Source: Pseudomonas marvdashtae
GTDB taxonomy: Bacteria; Pseudomonadota; Gammaproteobacteria; Pseudomonadales; Pseudomonadaceae
Assembly: GCF_014268655.2 (NCBI RefSeq)
Contig: NZ_JABWQX020000010.1
Span: 1-64,000 of the forward strand
Reading direction: 5' to 3'
Length of the DNA: 64,000 bases
A program made the translations under genes and the position numbers. Numbering within the stretch: the first letter of the stretch is position 1; each line of letters starts with the position of its first letter. The notes beneath the pieces are model-generated. The model made no database searches. It worked only from the letters and a program-made list of their open reading frames with translations, and had not been told where the DNA came from. Positions 8,281 through 17,061 of this stretch are shown here, piece by piece.

Positions 8281-9642
8281 TTAAGAGTGCCGGTAGGTGG
8301 AGCCGGTGTGTTGTTCGGGCAATCGGGCGCCTCCCTGAAAGAGCTTTGCGCGCAGCGTGCCGTCGTCGTATTCGGTCTTGTACGAGCCGCGTCGCTGCAG
8401 CTCGGGAATCACCAGGTCAATGAAGTCCACATAGCTCTCGGGCGTGACGATTCGGGTCAGGTTGAAGCCGTCGAGGCCGGTCTCGGCGATCCACGATTCC
8501 AGCTCGTCGGCCACCTGCGCGGGCGAACCGACCACGGTGATGTAGCGACCGCCCAAGGCGTGTTGCTCCAGCAGTTTGCGTCGGGTCCAGTCGTTGTTCT
8601 GCAGGGTCTTGGTAGCGGACTGGATGGCATTGCTCTTGACGTACTGGATCGGTTCGTCCAACGCGTACTCGGAAAAATCGATGCCCGTCGACGCGCAAAA
8701 GTGCGCGACGCCGGCCTCGGCGCTGGCATAGCTCAAGTACTCGGCATGTTTGGCCCAGGCGGCGGCTTCGGTCTGCCCGACGATCACGTTCAGGCCCATG
8801 AACACCTTGATGTCCTCGGGATGTCGCCCAGCCGCGACGGCGCTGGTGCGGACTTTGTCGACTTGGGCCTTGGTCGCGGCTTTGTTCTGGCCGCTGATGA
8901 ACACGCACTCGGCATGGCGCCCGGCGAACTGCAAGCCGCGCTCGGAACTGCCGGCCTGGAACAGCACCGGTGTGCGTTGCGGGGACGGTTCGCAGAGGTG
9001 ATAGCCCTCGACCTGATAGAACTCACCCCGGTGGCTGACCTTGTGCACTTTCTCCGGCTGGGCGTAGATCCGTTGCTGGCGATTATTGATCACCGCGTCG
9101 TCTTCCCAGCTGCCTTCCCACAATTTGTAAAGCACCTGCAGGTATTCGTCGGCCTGGTCGTAGCGACGGTCGTGCTCGACCTGGGCGGCCAGGCCCATGG
9201 CCTTGGCGGCGCTGTCCAGGTAACCGGTGACGATGTTCCAGCCAACCCGGCCGCGAGTCAGGTGGTCCAGTGTGCTCATGCGTCGGGCGAACAGATAGGG
9301 CGGTTCATAGGTGAGGTTCGCGGTGAGGCCGAAGCCCAGGTTCTTCGTAACCGCTGCCATCGCCGAGACCAGCAGCAACGGGTCGTTGACTGGCGACTGG
9401 ATCGACTCTTTGAGCGTGATATCCACCGATTGCTGATAGACGTCGTAGACCCCGACGATGTCGGCGATGAACAGCCCGTCGAACAATCCGCGCTCGAGCA
9501 ACTGCGCGAGCCCGGTCCAGTATTCAATCGTATTGAATTGGGTAGACGTGTCCTGGGGGTGGGTCCACAGGCCGTGATTGATATGCCCGATGCAGTTCAT
9601 ATTGAACGCGTTGAGCAGGATCTTCTTTTTGCCGTGGGCCAT
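8281..9642 (-). CDS. LLM-class flavin-dependent monooxygenase (NtaA/SnaA/DszA family)
   Basis: This 453-residue protein belongs to the NtaA/SnaA/DszA group of bacterial luciferase-like monooxygenases. These use reduced FMN and oxygen to cleave C-S or C-N bonds. Supporting segments are the N-terminal KKILLNAFNMNCIGH, the TFDGLFIAD-like RGLFDGLFIADIVG, RVGWNIVTGYLDSAA and FQAGSSERGLQFAG. It overlaps the upstream sfnB gene by one base (TGATG) and is followed by metQNI. No flavin reductase is encoded in the cluster, so reduced FMN must come from elsewhere. The role is inferred as the C-S-cleaving step for a sulfur source. Confidence 0.87.
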   Translation of the reverse strand: MAHGKKKILLNAFNMNCIGHINHGLWTHPQDTSTQFNTIEYWTGLAQLLERGLFDGLFIADIVGVYDVYQQSVDITLKESIQSPVNDPLLLVSAMAAVTKNLGFGLTANLTYEPPYLFARRMSTLDHLTRGRVGWNIVTGYLDSAAKAMGLAAQVEHDRRYDQADEYLQVLYKLWEGSWEDDAVINNRQQRIYAQPEKVHKVSHRGEFYQVEGYHLCEPSPQRTPVLFQAGSSERGLQFAGRHAECVFISGQNKAATKAQVDKVRTSAVAAGRHPEDIKVFMGLNVIVGQTEAAAWAKHAEYLSYASAEAGVAHFCASTGIDFSEYALDEPIQYVKSNAIQSATKTLQNNDWTRRKLLEQHALGGRYITVVGSPAQVADELESWIAETGLDGFNLTRIVTPESYVDFIDLVIPELQRRGSYKTEYDDGTLRAKLFQGGARLPEQHTGSTYRHS

Positions 9643-10835
9643 CAGATGGTCCCTCGCAGCGGCGGGTTTTCATCGTTGAGGTAGAAATTGCCGACCGCGT
9701 GGTATTTCCAGCGCACCGGGTCGTGCAAGGTGTGCACCCGAGCGTTGCGCCAGTGGCGATCCAGGCCGTGTTCGGCGAGGGTCGCCTGGCTGCCGGCCAG
9801 TTCGAACAGCGTGCTGCCGGCGGACAGCGAGATTTCGGTGCTGATGGCCCGGGCTTCGGCCACCGCGATCGAGGCTGCCGCCACCGTTTCGGCGTTCGTA
9901 TCGGCCTGGGCCAGGTCGAGAAATTCACCGGCGCGTTCCAGCAGGGCTTCGGCGGCATGCAGGCGAATGCTCAGTTGGCCGAAGCTCTTGAGGGTGTGCG
10001 GGTCCTGGGTGGCGACGTCGCTGGTGGCGTCGATCCACGGGCGGGTTTTGTTGCGGACAAAATGCATGGCGTCTTCATAGGCGGCGCGGGCAATGCCGGT
10101 GTCGATGGCCGCATGGAGAATCTGCGCCAGCGGGCCTACCGGTGTAGGGCGTTCGAAGGCGCTCTGGAACGGCACGACGTCTGCGGCGGCGACCTGTACA
10201 TCTTCAAACACCACCGAGCCGCTGCCCGTGGTGCGCTGGCCGAAACCGCTCCAGTCGTCGATCACGGTCAGGCCTTTGCTGTTGCGCGGGACGAATGCCA
10301 ATTGCTGCACGCCGTGCTCATCCACCACCGAGGTCGGAATGCGCTGCGCATAGATCGCCCCGGTGGCGTAGAACTTGCGACCATTGATCCGGTAGCCTTC
10401 ACCGTCGCGACGCAATTGCGTGGTGCGGTCGTGGGCGGTCTTGGTTCCGAGCTCCGCCAACGCATTGCCAAAACGTTGGCCGGCCAGGACTTCGGCATAC
10501 AGGCGTTGTTTTTGCGCTTCGCTGCCGTTTACCCGCAACACCTCCAGCGCATAGAAATGGTTTTGCGGGATCTGCCCAAGCGAGCCGTCAGCCTGGGCGA
10601 TCAGTGCAATGACCTTGGCCAGCGTGACGTTGGATACGCCCGCACCGCCGTGGGCCTTGGGCACGCTGATGCCCCACAGGCCGGAGCGGGAGAAAGCCTC
10701 CAATTCCGGGTATGGCAGGCGACGTTCGCGGTCGCGCAGGGCGCTGTCGCGCTTGAAGTCATCGGCCAGGTCGCTGGCCACGATCAGGGCTTGTTCATCG
10801 CTGGTGATTACCGCGACGTGTTGGGAAAGCGTCAT
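9642..10835 (-). CDS. sfnB: SfnB-family sulfur acquisition oxidoreductase (copy 1)
   Basis: The 397-residue protein has the acyl-CoA dehydrogenase fold of the SfnB family, named from dimethyl sulfone use in Pseudomonas putida. The C-terminal DRHWRNARVHTLHDP motif resembles DszC-type flavin monooxygenases rather than true acyl-CoA dehydrogenases. The GFGQRTTGSGSVVFEDV segment is the family's flavin-binding middle part. It is about half identical by eye to the gene immediately upstream, so the two arose by duplication. It is translationally coupled to the LLM gene. The likely role is oxygenation of a sulfur compound during sulfur limitation, in the cytoplasm; the substrate is unknown. Confidence 0.87.
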   Translation of the reverse strand: MTLSQHVAVITSDEQALIVASDLADDFKRDSALRDRERRLPYPELEAFSRSGLWGISVPKAHGGAGVSNVTLAKVIALIAQADGSLGQIPQNHFYALEVLRVNGSEAQKQRLYAEVLAGQRFGNALAELGTKTAHDRTTQLRRDGEGYRINGRKFYATGAIYAQRIPTSVVDEHGVQQLAFVPRNSKGLTVIDDWSGFGQRTTGSGSVVFEDVQVAAADVVPFQSAFERPTPVGPLAQILHAAIDTGIARAAYEDAMHFVRNKTRPWIDATSDVATQDPHTLKSFGQLSIRLHAAEALLERAGEFLDLAQADTNAETVAAASIAVAEARAISTEISLSAGSTLFELAGSQATLAEHGLDRHWRNARVHTLHDPVRWKYHAVGNFYLNDENPPLRGTI

Positions 10836-10858
10836 GTGCTGCTCCAGAGGTCGGGTCG

Positions 10859-12100
10859 TCAGATCCAGGAATGTCGGGCCGGCAAGGTGCCGTTCAGGCG
10901 ATAGTCGCCGACTGCGTGATACTTCCAGCGCACCGGGTCGTGCAGGGTGTGGACCCGCGCGTTGCGCCAGTGGCGATCGAGATTGAATTCGGCAAGGGTG
11001 GCGCGGCTGCCGGCCAGCTCGAAGAGTTTTTCGCTGGCGTGCAGGGCGACCTCAGTCGCCAGCACCTTGGCTTCGGCCACGGCTATCGACGCGTGGGCGG
11101 CGGACTGAGCGGTAATCGGCGCGGTGTTGACCTGGTCCAGTACCTGCCCAGCCTTGCGCAGCAACGCTTCGGCGGCGTGCAGTTCGATCTTCAACCGGCC
11201 GACGTCGGCGATGACATAAAGATCATCGCTGGCGCGCTCGACCTTGGCGTCGATCCACGGCCGGGCGCGTTCGCGAACGAAGGCGATCGCATCATCAATC
11301 GCGCCCCGGGCGATACCTACGTCGATAGCGGCCTGGATCAGTTGGGAGAACGCGCCTTGTTCATTCGGCGTGTCGTTGATGCGCCAGTTGGCCAGCACCA
11401 GCTCGGCATCGACCCGCACATTGTTCAGCAGCACGGTGCCGCTGGCCGTGGTCCGCTGGCCGAAGCCCGACCAGTCATCGACAATCCGCAGACCTGGTGT
11501 ACCGCGTCGAACGAACGCCAATACCTGGCGACCCTCGTCGTCCAATGCCTTGACCGCGACCCAATGGGCGAACAGCGCGCCAGTGGAGTAGAACTTCTGC
11601 CCATTGATGACAAAGCCGTCACCGTCGCCGGTGATCCGCGCCTTGAGTTCCAGGGTGTTGCGAGTGCCACGCTCCGGCCCGGCGTTGCCGATGCGCCAGC
11701 CTTCGAGCACGCTCTGGAGGAGAATTTTTTTCTGCCGTTCGGTGCCTGTGGCGAGAATTAGCTGGAGCACGCCGAACTGGTTCTGGGGAATTTGACCGAG
11801 GGCCGGGTCAGCCGTGGAAATGATCGCGAACACCTCGGCGACGGTGACGGCGGAAACTTGCGGACCGCCATATTCGCGAGGAACGGCAATGCTGCCGAGC
11901 CCGCTGCGGGTGAACTGTTCGATTTCTGACCAGGGAAGTTTACGCTGCTGGTCGCGACGCGCGGCCTGCTGTCGGGCGACCTGTGCCAGTTCATGGGCGG
12001 CCTTGATGGCTTCGGCGTCGGTGCGCAGGACCTGTGCCGGCAATAACAAGGGAGCAATGTCTTGGTCGCTCTGGACCTTTGCTTGCGCCAGATCGGACAT
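10859..12100 (-). CDS. sfnB: SfnB-family sulfur acquisition oxidoreductase (copy 2)
   Basis: This 413-residue paralogue of the next gene shares the GLGSIAVPREYGG, GFGQRTTASGTV and DRHWRNARVHTLHDP segments. It is the first gene of the six-gene sulfur operon. The ATG at 12100 has GGAG at a suitable distance; a GTG three codons earlier would sit on top of that site. Tandem DszC-fold enzymes with one DszA-type monooxygenase recall the order of reactions in thiophene and sulfone desulfurization. It may act on a different oxidation state of the same molecule as its paralogue. That split is inference only. Confidence 0.87.
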   Translation of the reverse strand: MSDLAQAKVQSDQDIAPLLLPAQVLRTDAEAIKAAHELAQVARQQAARRDQQRKLPWSEIEQFTRSGLGSIAVPREYGGPQVSAVTVAEVFAIISTADPALGQIPQNQFGVLQLILATGTERQKKILLQSVLEGWRIGNAGPERGTRNTLELKARITGDGDGFVINGQKFYSTGALFAHWVAVKALDDEGRQVLAFVRRGTPGLRIVDDWSGFGQRTTASGTVLLNNVRVDAELVLANWRINDTPNEQGAFSQLIQAAIDVGIARGAIDDAIAFVRERARPWIDAKVERASDDLYVIADVGRLKIELHAAEALLRKAGQVLDQVNTAPITAQSAAHASIAVAEAKVLATEVALHASEKLFELAGSRATLAEFNLDRHWRNARVHTLHDPVRWKYHAVGDYRLNGTLPARHSWI

Positions 12101-12392
12101 CACAGCCACTCCGTGGCTGCATGCAGTGCCTTGGCGCCCTGCACTGGGGTGATTGTGTTCCGTACCATACCCACCTCACATCTCAAGAAAACACCGCGAT
12201 GAATGCGGTGAACAAAAATCAAGAATGTCCGGTGGTCCGGTTCATATACCCTAAACGCGTATAAAAAGTTTTTGAACTAACTTTTAAGAATATCTATAGG
12301 TTGGTTTTAAATCGAAGGTGTACGCCCCTTGGGCGAAGCGGTTTCTGTGGCGAGGAAGCAAAAGTCCTCGCCACAAAAAACGAGCGTCACCA
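12101..12392. promoter_or_regulatory. Intergenic region upstream of the sulfur operon
   Basis: The promoter of the minus-strand sulfur operon must lie here. A dyad CACCGC (12192-12197) and GCGGTG (12205-12210) with a 7-base spacer lies about 100 bases before the start codon. Beyond it the sequence is AT-rich (about 12240-12320). A GTGGCGAGG-type hairpin occupies 12346-12375. I cannot assign a sulfur-regulator (CysB/Cbl or SfnR) site with confidence. Confidence 0.35.
12346..12375. repeat. Short REP-like hairpin
   Basis: TGTGGCGAGGA (12346-12356) pairs perfectly with TCCTCGCCACA (12365-12375). It shares the GTGGCGAGG head of the longer repeats elsewhere in the window. It lies 18 bases beyond the stop of the minus-strand gene at 12393 and may also act as its 3' end structure. 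Confidence 0.6.
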
Positions 12393-13160
12393 TTATTTTC
12401 GGTGATGCGATTCGGCGACCATGAGCGGTTCTTTCGCAGGATGCTTCGGATAGGGGTTGGCGCAACCGATTTTCAAAGTCCGTGGTGGCGCCCAGTGGGA
12501 GTTGTTGCCGACCCGGTCGATGATGCAATAGGTCACTTCCAGACGCAGGTCTTCACCTGCTTCCATGATGACTTCCGGCGGCACCCAGACGTGAACCGGC
12601 ATTCCCACCTCGCCAGGCTTTATGGGTGGCAGATCCATGCGTACGTCGCCCCAACGCAGGGTGATCGCATCGCTGGCCGCCATGTTCAGGTAGGGCTCGA
12701 TGGTCAACGGCACGCCGCGTTTGATCTGATTGGGATTCACGCCTTGGCGGCGGATGGTGTCCGGGATACGCACCGGCGCCAGGCTCTGGTTCTCGTCGCC
12801 GAGCAAGGATGAAGGCCGCCCCCCGGGGCAATCGAGCTTGACCTGCACCTGTTGCGTTGCTGACAGCGACGGCCCTCGTCCAATTTGCATGATCCGATAG
12901 TGGATGCGCGAGGTGCCGTTGACGATGAAGCTCTCCGGGACGCGCAAACTGACGCTGCCATGCATATCTGCCTCTGACAGCAGGCGCGAGCCAACATAGC
13001 AGTTGTCCCAGAACAGTTCGATCAGGTCGCCTGGGTCCATGCCTGGGTAAGGGGCAATGACGACTTCCAGATGCTCGGCGCTGGTGATGTTGATGCCGGT
13101 ACGTTGGCCGCTGGCCAAGGTGGGCGCGGCCAACTCAGGGAAATTCGACATACTTGTCAT
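12393..13160 (-). CDS. Protein of unknown function with two tandem beta-sandwich-like domains
   Basis: I do not recognise a named family. The 255-residue protein has no signal peptide or membrane segment. It appears to hold two related units: residues about 28-105 (VVIAPYPGMDPGDLIELFWD, then VSLRVPESFI and IHYRIMQIGRG) and about 148-235 (LTIEPYLNMAASDAITLRWG, then VHVWVPPEVI and VTYCIIDRVGN). The matching order of motifs suggests an internal duplication of an Ig-like or related beta domain. AAGGAG precedes the ATG at 13160. The gene stands alone next to a gene-poor region. Similar proteins seem common in Pseudomonas, but a function is not established as far as I know. Confidence 0.75.
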   Translation of the reverse strand: MTSMSNFPELAAPTLASGQRTGINITSAEHLEVVIAPYPGMDPGDLIELFWDNCYVGSRLLSEADMHGSVSLRVPESFIVNGTSRIHYRIMQIGRGPSLSATQQVQVKLDCPGGRPSSLLGDENQSLAPVRIPDTIRRQGVNPNQIKRGVPLTIEPYLNMAASDAITLRWGDVRMDLPPIKPGEVGMPVHVWVPPEVIMEAGEDLRLEVTYCIIDRVGNNSHWAPPRTLKIGCANPYPKHPAKEPLMVAESHHRK

Positions 13161-13618
13161 GGTGTTCTCCTTGATGTCTAAAACGAACTATGTTCCCGAA
13201 AGTTCAAAGACGCTGATAGTCGCGACACTTTGTGATACGTTACTACCGAAAATAAATAACGCGTGATGCTTGTTCATTCTAGATATAGGTTTGACAGTTT
13301 CACTGTCAATAGCGACGATTGCCTAATATTTGATTAAGCAAGTCTTCAGAAATGTCCTACGCATCGGAGTTATTAATGCGCGGCGTCGAGCGCACTTTTC
13401 CTCGGAATGTCGCGCTCGTTGCCGCCAGGACAGGCGCCTTTGGGCTGGCGTCGGTGGAGAGATCAAAGGAAGTAGAGCGTGCCCAAAGTCGGTCTGTTCG
13501 TTATTGGGGTAGCGGAGGAGAGATGACGATTGAAAGTTATTTTTGATGCGGTGGTTTTGGCTTTTTAAAGTTGGACTTGTTTCACTTCCCTCCCTGGAAG
13601 TGTCGACAAGCCAATTAA
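13161..13618. other. Gene-poor 458-base stretch
   Basis: The part at 13161-13350 is AT-rich and presumably holds the promoter of the minus-strand gene starting at 13160. Two overlapping frames of 60-64 codons (13330-13546) have no convincing ribosome site and an uneven composition, so I do not call them. A 7-bp perfect hairpin occurs at 13583-13602. Nothing else is recognisable. Confidence 0.6.
13583..13602. terminator. Hairpin just past the cystine transporter operon
   Basis: CACTTCC (13583-13589) and GGAAGTG (13596-13602) form a 7-bp stem with a 6-base loop, 17 bases beyond the stop codon of the minus-strand ATPase gene. There is no U-run, so it is at best a weak or factor-assisted terminator. 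Confidence 0.35.
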
Positions 13619-14380
13619 TTACTGCGCGCCATGTCCAGCCGAGAGGAACTTGCTGAGAAACTGCCGAGTGCGCTCTTCTTTCGGAGCTTCGAACAACGCC
13701 TTGGCTTCACCTTGCTCAACAATTACGCCTTTGTCGAAGAACACCACGCGATTGGCTACATCCCGGGCGAAGCCCATCTCGTGAGTCACGATGACCATGG
13801 TGCGTTTTTCTTCGGCCAGGCCCCGGATGGTTGCCAGCACTTCACCCACCAGTTCCGGATCGAGGGCCGAGGTTGGCTCGTCGAAGAGGATCACTGCAGG
13901 TTCCATCGCCAGCGCCCGGGCGATAGCCACGCGCTGTTGCTGACCACCGGACAGGCGCCTGGGATATGCGTCTTCCTTGCCGGCCAGGCCGACCTTGGCC
14001 AGTAGCTTGCGGCCCAGGGCTTCAGCGTCGGCCCGCGGGGTCTTTTTCACCACCAGCGGACCTTCTGTGACGTTTTCCAGTGCGGTGCGATGGGGAAACA
14101 GATTGAAATTCTGGAACACGAAGCCCACCTGCTGGCGCAAACGACGGACCAGCCCTTGCTGCTGGTTCAGCGGGCGACTGCCATCGATCTCGATATCGCC
14201 CACCTTGATCCGTCCGCTGGTGGGTTCTTCGAGGAAATTCAGGCAGCGCAGGAACGTCGTCTTGCCCGATCCGCTGGGGCCGATGATCGCTACCACTTCG
14301 CCTTCTTCAATCCTCAGGTCGATGCCGTTGAGCACCACCTGACCCTTGAATTGCTTTGTCAGTTTTTCCACGACAATCAT
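13619..14380 (-). CDS. tcyN: L-cystine ABC transporter ATP-binding protein
   Basis: The 253-residue ATPase belongs to the polar amino-acid uptake family. It shows Walker [10 protein letters not shown] near residue 34, the signature LSGGQQQRVAIARAL, Walker B VILFDEPTSALD and the switch motif MVIVTHEM. Its position after TcyJ- and TcyL-like genes and beside D-cysteine desulfhydrase identifies it as the YecC/TcyN subunit of the cystine importer. It follows the permease gene by only three bases. It energises uptake of cystine and probably related sulfur amino acids at the inner membrane. Confidence 0.9.
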   Translation of the reverse strand: MIVVEKLTKQFKGQVVLNGIDLRIEEGEVVAIIGPSGSGKTTFLRCLNFLEEPTSGRIKVGDIEIDGSRPLNQQQGLVRRLRQQVGFVFQNFNLFPHRTALENVTEGPLVVKKTPRADAEALGRKLLAKVGLAGKEDAYPRRLSGGQQQRVAIARALAMEPAVILFDEPTSALDPELVGEVLATIRGLAEEKRTMVIVTHEMGFARDVANRVVFFDKGVIVEQGEAKALFEAPKEERTRQFLSKFLSAGHGAQ

Positions 14381-14383
14381 GGG

Positions 14384-15049
14384 TCAGGACTCCTGGTCGT
14401 GCCGATTGACCCGGGCTTCCAATACGTTCTGCAGGTGCGAAAGCACGGTGGCAAGAACCCAGTAGATCAGCGCGGCGGCAAGGTACATGGTGAAGATTTC
14501 GAAGGTGCGAGCAGTGATCAGCTGCGCCTGGCGGAACAGTTCCGGTACCTGGATGGTCGCCGCCAGGGCGGTGTCCTTGACCAGGGAAATGAAGCTGTTG
14601 CCCAACGGTGGCAGCGCCGTGCGTGCGGCTTGCGGCAGGATGGCCCGGCGCAGTGTCTGGGCACGGGTCATGCCGATACTGGCCGCCGCTTCCCACTGAC
14701 CGCGCTCGATGGAACTGATGGCGGCCCGCAGGATTTCACACGCATAGGCCGCCATGTTCAGCGAGAAACCGATCAGGGCCGCCGGCAGCAGATCCAGCTC
14801 GATGCCCAGTTGCGGAAGTCCGTAATAAATCACAAACAACTGCACCAGCAACGGCGTGCCGCGAAAGAACGACACGTAGATACGCGCGATCCAGTTCACC
14901 AACTTGAAACGCGACAGACGCATCAGCGCCAGGCCGAACCCCAGCAACAAGCCGAAGAACATCCCGCCCAGGCTGAGGATGACCGTGTAGTACGCGCCCT
15001 TGAGCAGAAAGGGCGCGGAATCCAGTGCGAGTTGAAGAGCTGCTTCCAT
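14384..15049 (-). CDS. tcyL: L-cystine ABC transporter permease
   Basis: This 221-residue inner-membrane protein is a HisM/YecS-type permease. It has several hydrophobic segments, the N-terminal LKGAYYTVILSLGGM and the EAA loop around EAAASIGMTRAQTLRRAILPQA. It overlaps the binding-protein stop by one base (TAATG), which couples their translation. With the flanking genes it forms the three-part cystine importer. A role in importing other amino acids is possible, but the adjacent dcyD makes a sulfur amino acid the best guess. Confidence 0.9.
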   Translation of the reverse strand: MEAALQLALDSAPFLLKGAYYTVILSLGGMFFGLLLGFGLALMRLSRFKLVNWIARIYVSFFRGTPLLVQLFVIYYGLPQLGIELDLLPAALIGFSLNMAAYACEILRAAISSIERGQWEAAASIGMTRAQTLRRAILPQAARTALPPLGNSFISLVKDTALAATIQVPELFRQAQLITARTFEIFTMYLAAALIYWVLATVLSHLQNVLEARVNRHDQES

Positions 15050-15849
15050 TATTGGGTGACGTCAGCGCTGAAGTATTTTTCCGAGAGCTTCTTCAGCGTA
15101 CCGTCGGCGCGCAGTTTTTCGATGGCTTTGTTCACGGCTGCCAACAGCTCAGGCTCGCCTTTGCGCAGGGCAATACCCGACTCCTGGCGAGAAAACGCTT
15201 CGCTGGTGACGGTGGTGTCCTTGGCCTTCTTGGCGTATTCCAGCGCGGCCAGACGGTCGATCAGGATGGTATCGATGCGGCCGACGCGCAGGTCCTGAAA
15301 TTTGGTGGGGTCATCGTCATAGGTTTTGACTTGCGCGCCCGGTACTTCGGCTTTCACCCACTGTTCGTAGTTGGTGCCCAGGCCCACGCCGACTTTTTTA
15401 CCGTCCAGGTCGGCAGCTTTCTTGATGTTCAGCTCATCGGCTTTTTTGGTCAGTACCAGCGCTTGAATCCCGGAGACGGTGTACGGCTCGGAGAAATCGT
15501 ATTTTTTCTTACGTTCTTCGGAGATGGTCACTTGGTTGACCACGGCGTCCAGACGCTTGGATTCCAACGCCGCGAGAATGCCCGCCCATGGGGTGGTCTG
15601 CAGCTTGACCTTCACACCCAGCTCCTTGGCCAGGGCTTCGGAAAACTCCACTTCGAAGCCGGTCAGCTTGCCGCCATCATCCACGAAACTGAACGGTGGA
15701 TAAGTGCCTTCCAAGCCGATCTTGATCTCGCCGGCATCCTTGATTTTTTGCAGTTGCTCACCGGCAACCGCCTGCCCCAGCAGACCGGCGCTCAGTGCCA
15801 GGCCCAGCGAACCTACCAGCAGGTTGCGACGTAATGCGGAAAAATTCAT
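15049..15849 (-). CDS. tcyJ: L-cystine-binding periplasmic protein
   Basis: The 266-residue family 3 binding protein corresponds to FliY/TcyJ. A signal peptide ends near GQAVAGEQ. The mature part has KIGLEGTYPPFSFVD, the GFEVEFSEALAKELG helix, YDFSEPYTVSG and KKVGVGLGTNYEQW. It is the first gene of the tcyJLN unit and is transcribed in the same direction as dcyD, from which it is separated by 213 AT-rich bases that probably carry its own promoter. It delivers cystine to the TcyL-TcyN complex. Confidence 0.92.
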   Translation of the reverse strand: MNFSALRRNLLVGSLGLALSAGLLGQAVAGEQLQKIKDAGEIKIGLEGTYPPFSFVDDGGKLTGFEVEFSEALAKELGVKVKLQTTPWAGILAALESKRLDAVVNQVTISEERKKKYDFSEPYTVSGIQALVLTKKADELNIKKAADLDGKKVGVGLGTNYEQWVKAEVPGAQVKTYDDDPTKFQDLRVGRIDTILIDRLAALEYAKKAKDTTVTSEAFSRQESGIALRKGEPELLAAVNKAIEKLRADGTLKKLSEKYFSADVTQ

Positions 15850-16062
15850 GACAAGCCCCTGTGTTTTCTTATGAAGACGTTTATCGGCAAGAGAAGGCGT
15901 AGCCGCGATACGAAAGTGCTGTCACATCCTGCCTTAAAAACAGGTGATGCGTCTCGTGGCAAATACGCCTGCGGCGCGACTATAAGTTGCGTTTCATAGA
16001 TTGGAAAATAATATTAAATCATCCGTATATTCCAAAGTGGAATGTCGCCATTGTCAGGAGTT
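15850..16062. promoter_or_regulatory. Probable promoter region of tcyJLN
   Basis: This AT-rich 213-base gap separates dcyD from tcyJ. The stretch near 15990-16045 is particularly AT-rich and contains the dyad-like TTCCAAAGTGGAA at 16031-16043 (arms TTCCA and TGGAA). It is a candidate site for sulfur-responsive regulation, not proven. Confidence 0.35.
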
Positions 16063-17061
16063 TCAAGCCCCTAGCGCCGAGTCATAGGCAAACAACGCTG
16101 GCGCGCCGCCGGTGTGCAGGAAGATGATCGGACCGTCGTCAAAGCGGTCGCGACCCAGGCCATCGAGCAGGCCGGCCATGGCCTTGCCGGTGTAGACCGG
16201 ATCGAGCAGAAGGCCTTCCTGGCTGGCCAGCAGCTTGACCGCCGCCAACGTGCCGGCGTTCGGTTCGCCGTAGCGGGGACCGAAATACTCGTCCCATAGA
16301 TTCACTTTGAACGCCTCCGGAAGGGCGACTCCGAGCAACGCTGCCGTGCGCTCGGCCAGGCCCTGGACCTTCGGAAACTGGTCCTCCTCGCTACGGGACA
16401 CTGTTACACCAACGACCGCAAGCGTGGGCAGGGTTTCGCTCAAGGCCAGCGCCAGGCCGCTGTGGGTACCGGCGCTGCCCGAGGCCAGCACCACGGCGGC
16501 GAATTCGATGCCGGTGTCCTTGATCTGTTCGGCCAACTCCAGGCCAGCGCGCACATACCCCAACGCGCCCAACGCGTTCGAGCCGCCAATCGGCACCAGG
16601 TAGGGCTTTTTCCCGTTGCTGCGCAGGCGGCCGGCGAGCGCCTGCAGCTGTTCGTCGGCATTGTCCAGGTTGTCCACCAGCTCGACTTTAGCGTCGAACA
16701 GCTCAAGCAACAGCCGATTGCCGTTGCCCAGGTAATTGCTGTCCTCGGTGCCGATGGGGTTTTCCAGCAGGGCGACGCAACCCAGGCCGAGCTTCGCGGC
16801 CAGGGCTGCGGTCTGGCGGACGTGGTTGGACTGGATCGCGCCGGCGGTGATGAGCGTGTCGGCACCTTGGGCCAATGCGTCGGCGGCCAGGTATTCGAGC
16901 TTGCGCAGTTTGTTGCCACCGAGTGCCAGGGGCGTCAGGTCGTCGCGCTTGACGTAGATGTCCCGGCCGAGCCAACGGGAGAGGCGGTCAAGTTTTTCCA
17001 GCGGTGTCGGATGGCCGAGCAGGTCGAGACGACTGAAGCGAGACAACTGTTCTTTGATCAT
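16063..17061 (-). CDS. dcyD: D-cysteine desulfhydrase
   Basis: This 332-residue PLP enzyme belongs to the ACC deaminase/D-cysteine desulfhydrase family. It converts D-cysteine to pyruvate, sulfide and ammonia. The PLP lysine lies in [11 protein letters not shown] near residue 50, followed by [15 protein letters not shown] and a glycine-rich phosphate loop in [12 protein letters not shown]. The ATG at 17061 gives family length; the open frame runs 59 codons further upstream into the promoter region without sense. Enteric bacteria pair the same gene with fliY-yecSC, so the neighbouring tcyJLN supports the call. 1-aminocyclopropane-1-carboxylate deaminase is less likely given that context. Confidence 0.88.
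   Translation of the reverse strand: MIKEQLSRFSRLDLLGHPTPLEKLDRLSRWLGRDIYVKRDDLTPLALGGNKLRKLEYLAADALAQGADTLITAGAIQSNHVRQTAALAAKLGLGCVALLENPIGTEDSNYLGNGNRLLLELFDAKVELVDNLDNADEQLQALAGRLRSNGKKPYLVPIGGSNALGALGYVRAGLELAEQIKDTGIEFAAVVLASGSAGTHSGLALALSETLPTLAVVGVTVSRSEEDQFPKVQGLAERTAALLGVALPEAFKVNLWDEYFGPRYGEPNAGTLAAVKLLASQEGLLLDPVYTGKAMAGLLDGLGRDRFDDGPIIFLHTGGAPALFAYDSALGA

Noticed and set aside
13330..13546. Two overlapping small frames of 60 and 64 codons
   Set aside because: There is no ribosome site, they overlap in different frames and have no conserved pattern visible to me.
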